Shown here piece after piece: positions 54,520 through 64,000 of a stretch of 64,000 nucleotides of DNA; the stretch's first letter is position 1, and each line of letters starts with the position of its first letter. The position numbers and the translations under genes were made by a program. The notes under the pieces are model-generated. The model saw only the letters and a program-made list of their open reading frames with translations. It had not been told where the DNA came from and did no database searches. The stretch lies in the NCBI RefSeq assembly GCF_051014685.1, contig NC_135055.1:10218001-10282000 (forward strand). Direction: 5' to 3'. Source of the DNA: Ptiloglossa arizonensis. Taxonomy: Eukaryota > Arthropoda > Insecta > Hymenoptera > Colletidae.

Positions 54520-56930
54520 ATTTATAAAAATTATTTAAAAGTTTTAAAAAATTAATAAAGAGCATAAGATAAAATGAAATGAGGTGCATATCAATGTGGA
54601 ATAATTTATATAAAGTTTGAGCTACAATGAAGAAGGACATACAGTAACCATTTAAATAAAAATAATGACAATCCTGCATCGCGAAAATTCGGCTCGTCTA
54701 AAGGCTGTTTTCATATAACATAAAGTCATGAGTTTTATTCCCTAAATCCTTTACTGAAAAAAATGGAAGAAGATATCTAGTATGGTAGGGCTCGTTCTAC
54801 TCTTTCATGTATTGTGCATTGAAGGCATTGGAATAAGAGCGAACTATCAGCTACTAGCGGTTGTTCCTATTGTATAGTTTAGGTCAGATAAAAACCCAAC
54901 GCAGCATAATAGCATGATTTAATTTTGCTTTCCGAGCACAGACTAGAAACATTTATGCTTACATATATTATCCATCCACGAAAAAAAGGTACAGTGTGTT
55001 TACATCCTCGCTACTTTCGTAGTCCATTCCCTCTCATATGATTGCAAGTAAAAATCGTCATCGGCCGAAGACGGCGTCAAAGATCAATGGCGATCGTAGC
55101 GAGATCGAGTGAGAAAAAATACTGTGTCATTGGCATAGCTTTCTAATCAAATGTTAGCTATTAAAAAACAAAATGTTTTCGTTTCTGTTTACTATCACTG
55201 CTTCGATAAGTTTCTCGTAATGAAAAAATGAGTTTAATTTTATATTTGTAATAATCATTAATATTTTGAAAATTAATTATAGCGAAAATAACCAATTTGT
55301 ATTTATTAAAAATAATGTAATTCCGTTTACTCTCATTTTTATCTAGATAAATTACAATCTACACGAAAACAATTCTTTTAATAATAACATGACTTGTTTT
55401 TAGGTAAATTGTAATTATATAGAGTTTATCTTGATAGAAATAAGTGTAAGCGGATTTATATTATTTTTAATAAATACAAACTAGTTCTTTTCGCTATAAA
55501 TAATTTTCAAAATATTTTGATATTTTTGTATACCATTTAACTAAAATATATAACTATAATTTAATATATTGAAATTGATTTTCAAAATGCAATGAAATAT
55601 ATTTAATAAATCAAAAATTTGGTTGATCAAATCATTCTAGTTTTGAATGTGTTTGCATAACGTGTGCCAACTAAGAATTTCAAAGTTTGAAGAACCACAT
55701 TTCTCAATGGAAAGAACTAATTGAACTAAATGAGATAACACAAACTGTATTTCAATGATAACAATCTTTGATAGTCCAACTGCTATAAAAATTAAGTCAA
55801 AAACATGATTAATTATTTAGCTATATTTAAGTGAGTGGCAACATGATCGGATCAAGTCTAAAAACTCCTTCCTGCCTTTTCAAATTAAGGATAGGTAACT
55901 AACAAAGTGACAAATCACAGTGGCTCCAGAATACCATCAGGACTAACGAAAAGTTTGTCACAGTTGGCCCTAGAAGGGGATAAACGATCATAAAACCTTT
56001 GTTGAAACTAATAGCTTCTATCTAAGTGTACACATAGTTTGTCATTATTTAACATTTTTTGAGTTGTGTGGATGTTATGAGATAAAAAAACTGCTAATTT
56101 CAAAAAAGAATAAGTTATTCCAATGTAAAATTGCACAAAGAAAAAGAAACTATGCATTTGTTACAGTGAACATTCAAGAGTAAGATACAAGAAAGAAAAT
56201 ACGTTTTTTTTATTCATTCCATGTAATAATAAATACATAATTTATTAGTCAGTGATACGATAAATTATTGTCCAATATTAACAATTATTTATTATTCTTT
56301 TCATTTATATTATTGTTTATAATATGTTATTTTGTAATACAGAATATAAAATATTTCTATAAATTGTACACTTTGTAACATATTTTTATATAAAATAAAT
56401 TACATTTTAAATTGCTTTAACATTGTGTCTTTTGTATTGATGAAACATACAGAATATTTCTGTATAATGGTAAAATAATGATGTTCATGATGTAAATTGT
56501 ATTGTATATTTCTTTGAACATTTCTGTTTTAAAGTTACATACTTTTGATATATTTTGTTCAATTATAGAAAGTTTATATTATTGTAAAATTATTTTCTAC
56601 TTATATGTATTAATAACATTTTATATTGCCATTTTGCATGCATGCTAATGAATATAATAAACAATTCATTTACAATTTTTATATGAATCTTAAAATATTT
56701 ATTTCATTTAGTATGAGTAATATATTTATTACAGATTAACAAACATTTGTAAATAGGGTTTCTTGTTTGTCTATATTACAGACCATATTTAGAAAAATAT
56801 TCTATATGGAATAAAATTTATATTTCTTGTATCAAAGTATAATTAAACCAAACTAAGTTACATGTTTCATTCTAAATATGGCCATAATTTCATATACATT
56901 TATTGGAATAAGATTTTGTTCATCAAATAT
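54520..56930. other. Intergenic stretch with a fold-back element
   Basis: A fold-back repeat lies at 55,261-55,515 (listed separately). The segment 54,770-55,145 is slightly GC-richer and ends in GAGTGAGAAAAAATACTGTG, weakly similar to the end of the dispersed repeat copies at 10.8 and 25.1 kb. The rest, including the ferritin heavy-chain 3' UTR region, shows nothing more. Confidence 0.5.
55261..55515. mobile_element. Fold-back (long inverted repeat) element, ~255 bp
   Basis: The left arm starting ATATTTTGAAAATTAATTAT (55,261) and extending to about 55,356 is the inverse of the right arm from about 55,403 to 55,515, with some mismatches. Shared features include a TTTGTATTTATTAAAAATAA block. 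Only ~46 bp separate the arms, so almost the whole element folds on itself. There is no coding capacity. A MITE is the most likely origin. Confidence 0.75.
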
Positions 56931-56933
56931 GAA

Positions 56934-59900
56934 TTAAAGTTCATTGTTCAAAAGTTTCTTATCAAATAGGAATTCTCCTAACGGTCCATGTGTTGCCATC
57001 ATTTTACCCAATGTTGAGACTTTTCCAGCAAGATCATGCTGTCCTTTGTATTGCTCATCTAAGAAATCTCCTGTGAGGTAGTCTACCAACTAAAATTAAA
57101 CAATTTATTAATTACAATTTAAAAAGTTTGAACCATTAATTTTTTTGTACATATATAAGAGTATGAATAATTTTACTTACATGGTAATCATTGAAGTTGG
57201 CAGTTTTTGGATTTTCGCATGTTATAATAATGTTGCGAATACTGCGTGTAACTCGAGCTTCCAAATCAAGAGCATTTGTAAGAGCTTCAAGACCACTCTT
57301 CCAATTTTCTTTTTGTGGTTTCTAGAAATGATGTTTATATATTTTTATTTCACTAAATTACTAATGTGCAGTATTAGACTATAACTACAACTATGCAGCT
57401 TATAGATAAAAATAGAATTACATTACATACCAAAGGGAATTTCAAAAGTTTGCCAACATCATTTGTAAGCTGACCACGCATTAATAAGTATTCAATGACT
57501 TTTAATGCATGCTCTCTTTCTTCATTAGCAGCATTGAAAAAGAATTTACTAAATCCAGGACGATTGATTGTGTCACGAGCAAAATGAGCACCCTATAACG
57601 AGATGTAGTATACAGTATATATATTAAAGTATAATTTCGATTACATAAAATAATGAAAGTAACTATAATCACCATTGCAAGGTAAGTCATAGCAGCTTCA
57701 ATTTCAGTTTGAACTTGGGATTCTAAAACTTTTGTGCATGGTTCGACCATGTCCAACCATAACTTTGGTATGTCTGCTGGCTTAAGTGTACCTACAAATA
57801 TGAATAGATAATAGTATTCATCGTTAGTAATAAATTAAATACAATTCGGTGTGTTACAAAAAAATCTTTATCATAATTGCATAATCTATAAATACAAATA
57901 AATGCAAACACCTAAAAATAACATATTTTCTTCTATAAAATGTGTTCTATATGATATATTTATTTCCACATTAAAATCAAATACTACTACATTGTTTTAC
58001 AATATTGTAAATAGATGTAAGTATATTTATAAAATGACTTATATTGTAAAAAACTATTAAAGAAATTACTATAATTTCAAAAAATAATAGAATTGTGATG
58101 TTTATCAGTTGTAATAAGAATTTTTATTGTAGATAAGATTATATTTTTATATCTCTCATAATTACAAAGGCGTGTAAGACTAGATTACTTCAATTATCAT
58201 TATTTTTTTAGCACTTCATTTTGTTTGTTATCTCTAGTTCCCCTACAATATGATATATTAATGTAGAAAATATGTATTTATAACTTTCATACAATTTAAT
58301 TTGTAAATATATTAAAATAAATACTTATAATATATATTATAATTATTTAAAGAAATAAATATATTGTTTATAATATAATATTGATAAAACGACAAACGAA
58401 ATTGGTAATTGTTAATAATAATGTTAATAGTTTTTTAAATTTAAGTAGAAGTTCATAATAAAACAATATGGAAGGAAGTTGATAGTATACAGTGGTTTCA
58501 AATGAATTATCTAACTTCCCAGAAGAGTATAGAACACATATATATTCAATATGGACTTTAGAACATGCAGTAATCAATACGTTCACATTGTCACGTAAAG
58601 CTTATCAAATTTTATCACCCTGCAAACAAGATTGTCCATAATGACTAATACAATAATTAGTACATTCCAAAAGTGTCTTATACAAAATAATCTTTAGTTC
58701 ATTCTGCAACTTTCAAATTTTTAATCAAATCATTTCTATGAAAAACTATTCATAGAGTAAATACTAATGATCATAAATGATGAAAATATATATAAAAAAT
58801 GCATAATATTTAATTTAATTTATTTTCTTAAAACAATTTTATAAGTTCAAGTAATTGCATATAGTAAACAAATGTCATTAAACTAAATTTCATGCAATAA
58901 AAAATTTTACATTGCAAGTTTTTTACATTATGTAGATTAACTAAATTTATAATGAGAAGTAAAATGGAAATAATCAAATATGATTATTTTATTTTCAATT
59001 GATATTTATTGGTAACTTTAATAATATCTTTTCATTAATAATATTTTACTACAAATTATCTTTATCTACATATTTGAAGTCATTATTTTTAATTAGGTCA
59101 AAAGATTATTAAAAACATTGATGATGTCATATGATATATGAAACATAAACACTAATGTTGATGAAACATTTTAAATAAACATTGCAAAGAACTGTTTTAA
59201 TTGTTACAGAGTTAATTACATAAAAATGCACACAAATAAAGCAATTGAATAGAACAAAATGAACAATGTAATTGAATCATGAATCATGAATCATACAGAT
59301 TGCATCATAAGTTCACTCATTTACACAATTTCCAGAGTGATAAATATCTGATAATGTCTATAAATGTAAATATCGACACAAGGAAAAACTATAAAATCAC
59401 ATGGTGACTAACAAATATAAAGTTTCCGTCACAAAGAGTATATCATTGCTAATAAATTATGCAAATAACATGAAAGACATAAAAATCAAAATAACAATGT
59501 CTTTGTTTTTTTACAGAAGTTTATGTAAAGAATTATGGTTTTAAAATATAAGGAAAAGTAGTAATTCAAACCTTATTGTGCAAATAATTATATGAAACAA
59601 ACTATGAGATAGTGCTTTATTAACTCAACATGAAAGAAACTTTAACAATGTTTACAATAACAAGTCACTATCATTTACTCTTAGGGTCATGTAACTTTTA
59701 GTTCTAATAATGCCATTTGAATTTGATATTTTACCAGTTAAATATGCAAAAAATTTGTTTAATATATCTTTAATATTTAAAATGACTAGTTATACAAAAA
59801 CGATTTATGACAAAGAATATTGCGCGTCAAGTTTATACGTTTAAAATGACCAAATTAGACTTTAATATTTTTTTACAGCAGTGTTAGGCTATAATTTAGA

Positions 59901-60182
59901 GAGTTCAACATTAATAAATATTTCATACCTGTACATTTGGCATGTTCTCAAGTGACGCAAAATGAACTTTTCAAGGACAACATTGATCTTAGAAACAGGA
60001 AGGGTACAGAACAATGGGATCTATCGGGAAGTACATTAACCTTAATTGATGTTTCTATATAAAAATGTCACAGACACAAGAAATATAGCTAAAAAATAAA
60101 TGATAGGCTTACATTTAAGTCCATCTCCTAGAGATCCACTGATGCAAAGAAAAGCGACGAGAAAGAAGTAAAGCAGCTTCAT
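56934..60182 (-). CDS. Fer1HCH: Secreted ferritin heavy-chain homologue
   Basis: Five coding exons: 60,113-60,182; 57,673-57,791; 57,431-57,592; 57,181-57,321; 56,934-57,089, giving 215 residues as usual for insect HCH. MKLLYFFLVAFLCISGSLG is a signal peptide, since insect ferritin is assembled in the secretory pathway. Ferroxidase-centre residues are present: Glu53 and Tyr60 (TEIEAAMTY), Glu87, Glu88 and His91 (NEEREH), so this subunit can oxidise Fe(II). CTLKPADIPKLW carries the N-terminal Cys used for bonding to the light chain. Intron 1 is 2.3 kb and all others are under 200 bp. The 5' UTR has a well-formed iron-responsive element (60,252-60,280). It is head to head with the light-chain gene, as in Drosophila. 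Confidence 0.96.
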
Positions 60183-60251
60183 CGTTGATTGCTTTCAGAG
60201 GTTATAATTGAAAAAATCGCAAGAGTACTTGTTATTGCGTGTTTCGGGAGC

Positions 60252-60280
60252 AACCTTTATACGCACTGGTATAGAAGGCT
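60252..60280 (-). promoter_or_regulatory. Iron-responsive element (IRE) in the Fer1HCH 5' UTR
   Basis: On the minus strand the sequence is AGCCTT, a bulged C, TATAC, loop CAGTGC, GTATA, AAGGTT. The upper stem is five perfect pairs, the loop is the canonical CAGUGN, the bulged C is at the right place, and the lower stem is CCTT/AAGG extended by two more pairs (one G-U). It lies about 70 nt upstream of the start codon, where IRP binding blocks translation in low iron. Confidence 0.9.
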
Positions 60281-60480
60281 ACTTTTACTGAAGCTAGATA
60301 AGAGAACGTACGTGAACTAAACACGATGTACGGCCATCGATCATTTAATAATTGGCCAACAAATGCGTACCATTCGTACTTTAATCGACGGGGAGTAACT
60401 GGAATTTTCTATTCCCTTTCTACCGCGCATGCGCTCTATGTATCAGCTGACTATGACTGTGTGAAAACTACCAACGAACG
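60281..60480. promoter_or_regulatory. Shared bidirectional ferritin promoter
   Basis: The interval between the heavy-chain 5' UTR and the light-chain first exon. It contains the perfect NRF-1/ewg-type palindrome GCGCATGCGC at 60,425-60,434. Exact transcription starts cannot be set. Confidence 0.6.
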
Positions 60481-60566
60481 GTGTTGTTCAGTTTTCATTG
60501 TTGGAAGAACGTCGAAGCGAGAGTATTCACGTTGCTTCCCTTTAAACGAGCACATCGTTTGAACAG
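60480..60566 (+). other. Probable 5' UTR exon of Fer2LCH
   Basis: GAACAG|GTATGT at 60,566 is a strong donor. It matches an acceptor at 61,286 (ATTACAG), five bases before the ATG. The upstream limit is a guess. A second acceptor at 61,244 would add an out-of-frame upstream ATG and is less likely. Confidence 0.5.
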
Positions 60567-61291
60567 GTATGTAACATGAACAATTTAACTTCACTGTTCA
60601 TTACAACACAATTATATGAATTCAATGTACAAATAGAAAAGCAAAGTCAATACGATCGCGGTACATGTAATTTTGCTTCTATTTTTTTCCTTTTCAATCG
60701 TACATAAGGGTACTGCGCATTTTAATGCAATAACGACGGTACCACTGTGTAGGGTCTGTTATCTACAGTGATACAAATTTTTTTCACATATAGATTCGTG
60801 ACGTCTACAGATTATACTTAAATCAGCGATTTATTTTGGATCTTAGGTTATAATGTATTAGCTTAACTTGTATTAGTAATTAGACTATATTATTTTGTTA
60901 TCTCTTTTTTCGATCTTAGCGTTAACGGTTAGTATATCCCAATAAATTAATTGAAATTATTGAATATAGTATCTAATAGTTGCACACAATTTTATCTTCT
61001 ATCATTCTATGCTTATATATTTTGTATCTATCTTACATTTATTAAACTTTAATATTTGATAAATGATGTATATAAAACATTTGTATAATATTAGATTTTT
61101 GTATTATAATATTTCTTAGAATATAAATGTTGTTCACAGATTTAAATATCTGTACACTTATATTTACAGCAAATTGAATCTACTGTTAGATGTTACTTTT
61201 AAATTATCAATTGTATACATTATTTTAATAATTTATCTCTACAGGTGTCACTTATGTTTAATCTTTCTTATTACTTAAAATTACAGAAAGT

Positions 61292-62149
61292 ATGTTGTTC
61301 TTTGGAATATTATCAGTTCTTTTGGCAGTTGCCTCTGCTGAATTCTGCTATAATGATGTGGAAGGAGCTTGTAGTACAAGACCCACATCAAATGGTATAA
61401 AAATATTTAATACTTCGAAATATTATATATTAAAATTCATTTGTAGTTTATAAATTGATTGTAATTTGTATATTTAGATGGTGCATTGGTTCCAAATTGT
61501 AACGCAAAATATGGAGCAATTGATGAACTTGAAGCTAATCTTCAATCATATGTAAATGCTAATATAGAGTCCAGCTTTGAATTTTTATTAATGTCAACTT
61601 ATTTTGGGAATTTTGAGGCTCAACGTGAAGGATTCAAACAATTATATCGTAAACATTCTGACAAAACATGGGAAGATGCGATAGATCTAATTAAATATAT
61701 TGCCAAACGTGGTGGTAGAATGAACTTCAATCAGTTACCACGCTTCAAGAAATCTGTAAGTATATTTCTATTTCTATGCAATAATATAATTTCATTATAT
61801 AAAAATTTAATATTCAATATACAAACTTCTGGGTAATTTTATTATATTTCTTTCTCAGGCAAAAGAAAGCAGAGTAGTAGAATTAAATGAACTTAACAGC
61901 TTGGCTAAAGCACTTGACACTCAGAAACTTCTTGCCAATGAAGCACTCCGTATTCATGCTCTAGCACAGCCTCATAATAAGCATGATGCAGCTATTGCTC
62001 ATTACATTGAAGAAAAGTTCTTAGAATCGCATTCTGAACGTGTACGAGACTTGGCAGGCTACACAAGTGATTTGAAGGATCTATTAACTGAACGTGATCC
62101 TTCTGTTTCTATATTCTTGTTTGATGAAATTCTTAAGAAAAGTTTATAA
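61292..62149 (+). CDS. Fer2LCH: Secreted ferritin light-chain homologue
   Basis: Three coding exons: 61,292-61,394; 61,478-61,755; 61,859-62,149, giving 223 residues. MLFFGILSVLLAVASA is a signal peptide. FCYNDVEGAC and PNCNAKYGAIDELE form the Cys-containing N-terminus typical of insect light chains, followed by the ferritin helices (QSYVNANIESSFEFLLMSTY, REGFKQLYRKHSDKTWEDAI, and the last helix, YIEEKFLESHSERVRDLAGY). The ferroxidase EExxH motif is absent from the expected place (HSDKTWED), so this subunit supports mineral nucleation rather than iron oxidation. It partners with Fer1HCH. No convincing IRE could be seen in its first exon. AATAAA is at about 62,334. Confidence 0.96.
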
Positions 62150-64000
62150 ACATTTGCAACCAAAGTTAAAGAAACATAATATAGAATTATATGTTTATTA
62201 TTAATATTAAAATTTTTTATATCAGTAACCTTTGTTCACAGAGAAGTATACTCCCCTTTTAGTTATGCAAAGTTCTACATATAGAGTTAAAGAATGTACT
62301 ATATAATGTTATTCTTTTGACATGTTTCGTCCAATAAAGTGCATACTTTATTAATAAATTTTTTTAATTCTCGTGTCAATACAATAAGTACAAATTAAGT
62401 TCATACATCAAAATAAATTACTCAAAACATTTTTCAAAAAGATCAATTTTAAACTAAAAGTCATAATTGAGAAACTAATTATCAAATCAAAAATGAGGAT
62501 AAGCAACATTCGAAATGATAGTAAGATTTAAATTTATTTAAAATAGTTGAAAAAATTCAAAAGTATTTTTCTGAAAACAGAGTATCTAGAGTTAAGAAAA
62601 AACTATGTTAAATCTCGATTCCATTGTAATAAATTGAATATATAATAAAATATCATAAGGAAACATTAACATAGAATATTTTATTTTTAACTTTTATTTT
62701 CACACACCGGTTGTGTATGTTACATTCAACTGTTTGAGTGCTAACGTGCTGCATGCAAACAACGTCAGTGAGCATGATCGTGTTTTCTTCCCTTGTCTCA
62801 TCATTTAAAGTCATTACTTAGTAGTTAAAGGTAGCTCTTGTAAAATGGTTGTACAATTTAGTTTATTTTCTACTTTTTATACAACTAAAATGCGGGCCTA
62901 CTATAGCGCTTATTTGACTCTGCATACATTTTTACGATCGGCTCTGGCACTCAAACGATTAATTCTATATAATTCTATGTAAATCTATATTTGTTTTTGA
63001 TATGCACATGGTAATAGAACAATTTATCATCTCAGTTACATACATGATTATAGAAGACAAATATACAATTAATACTATCACTATTTCCTTAGAAAAAGAG
63101 TACATAATAATATAATTAAGCCATCAACTCTAAAATAAAGGCACATTAGATAGATATTATTTCTCATGTCTGACACTGTTGTAATTGTCAGTTGTAAAAA
63201 AAGAATAATTGTATAAACAACTTTTTGTTTATTAATAAAAGTATAAGCTGTTAAAATTTGTTAAGATAAAAGTAAATTAAAATTTAATTCAGTATGATGT
63301 GATTAATAAGTAATGTGCCTAATAAAATATAATATATTAAATCGTACAAAACATTTTTATTATCACTTACTTGTATTAGACAAGTAACTTACTTCTAATT
63401 ATAAAAATTTGCATTAATTATAACATTAATAAAAATGGATTTAATTTGTGAAAAATAAAATATTTAACTTTTATACGAGAATATAAAAAAATGAAAAATA
63501 TTCCTATAATTTATATTTGTAAAAAATAGTTGTATAATTTTTTTTGTACCATTCTATTGATGGGCAAAAATATATGTAGCTTTACGATATGTAATATAAA
63601 AGCATTTTTATATTCTGTTTCATAAAGCACAAATTTTCTAATTTTATATGAAAGGCAGTTCAAATATACTTGCATCACCTAATAATCAATCTCTTAACAT
63701 TTAGTAATTGTTTTGTATATTATATCGTCGAGCTAAAACTATTTATTTTTGAAATAATAAATAAATACTATTAATGTAGAAAGAATATTTCAGTAATTGC
63801 AGAAGAATTAGAAGCGTATTATGTATATTAATTAATTCAGTCTAAAATATCATAGTATAAGGCCTTGCTGTTTTTGTAACTTTAATATAATTCAAATAAA
63901 GATGTACTTTATCATGCTATTGCCTGATGTTATTTTTTGTATTGTGTAAAAAATTTTAAAGTAGTTTTATTAAATCATATTACTTTTTTATAAGTTATTT
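62150..64000. other. Downstream intergenic AT-rich sequence
   Basis: No gene is visible. A candidate piggyBac-like MITE at 62,729-62,958 is listed separately. The rest is very AT-rich with only short frames. Confidence 0.5.
62729..62958. mobile_element. Candidate piggyBac-like MITE (~230 bp)
   Basis: TGTTTGAGTGC at the left (about 62,731-62,741) and GCACTCAAACGA at the right (62,947-62,958) are inverted ends, one mismatch in the core. The right end is followed by TTAA; the left is preceded by TTCA, a possible mutated TTAA. There is no coding capacity, and the ends differ from those of the 41.7-kb element, so this would be a separate family. Confidence 0.45.

Noticed and set aside
60755..60785. 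CAGTGA as an IRE for the light chain
   Set aside because: The flanking bases pair for only two positions, and the site is in the predicted first intron.

Overview
This is an AT-rich eukaryotic nuclear window from an insect. Exon-level protein similarity and TE content suggest a hymenopteran, probably bee-like, but the species cannot be fixed from sequence alone. Genes are split by GT-AG introns (one GC-AG), several carry AATAAA signals, and there is no bacterial-style operon.

Region 1-24 kb is gene-poor. I found no convincing host protein gene. It holds decayed transposons: an internally deleted Tc1-like element with ~100-bp inverted repeats (6.0-6.9 kb), a mariner transposase fragment (11.2-11.8 kb), a Jockey-type LINE reverse-transcriptase fragment (12.2-13.1 kb), a ~213-bp mariner MITE (13.3-13.5 kb), the 5' end and ORF1 of a LINE (17.3-18.2 kb), a Tc1-type transposase remnant (21.3-22.0 kb) and a Mutator-like/Kolobok-type element (22.8-23.9 kb). 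A conspicuous GC/CpG-richer island at 15.8-17.2 kb is unexplained.

Region 24-64 kb is gene-rich. In order: SLC12A9-type cation-chloride cotransporter (-, 9 exons); mitochondrial enoyl-CoA reductase MECR (+, 5 exons), divergent from SLC12A9; OSCP1 (-, 4 exons), convergent with MECR and with an X-box-like RFX site upstream; the ciliary LRR protein CFAP410/C21orf2 (-, 9 exons, with a candidate alternative last exon); a TE-rich 5-kb gap containing a piggyBac-like MITE; the nucleolar AAA-ATPase NVL (+, 11 exons); an Aurora A-type kinase (-); and the secreted ferritin pair, heavy chain (-) and light chain (+), head to head over a common promoter region.

Functionally, the ferritin pair encodes the two subunits of secreted insect ferritin, and the heavy-chain 5' UTR carries an essentially perfect iron-responsive element. 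OSCP1 and CFAP410 are neighbours that are both linked to cilia in other animals. NVL (ribosome biogenesis) and Aurora A (mitosis) are unrelated housekeeping/cell-cycle genes arranged tail to tail.

I did not find a clearly new multi-gene system. The items most worth checking are the alternative CFAP410 terminal exon, the stop-free 3n intron in NVL, the GC-AG intron of OSCP1, the ferritin IRE asymmetry, the deletion-fused piggyBac MITE, the near-palindromic fold-back element at 55.3 kb and the CpG-richer island at 15.8-17.2 kb. All exon junctions were derived by hand from splice-site and reading-frame continuity.
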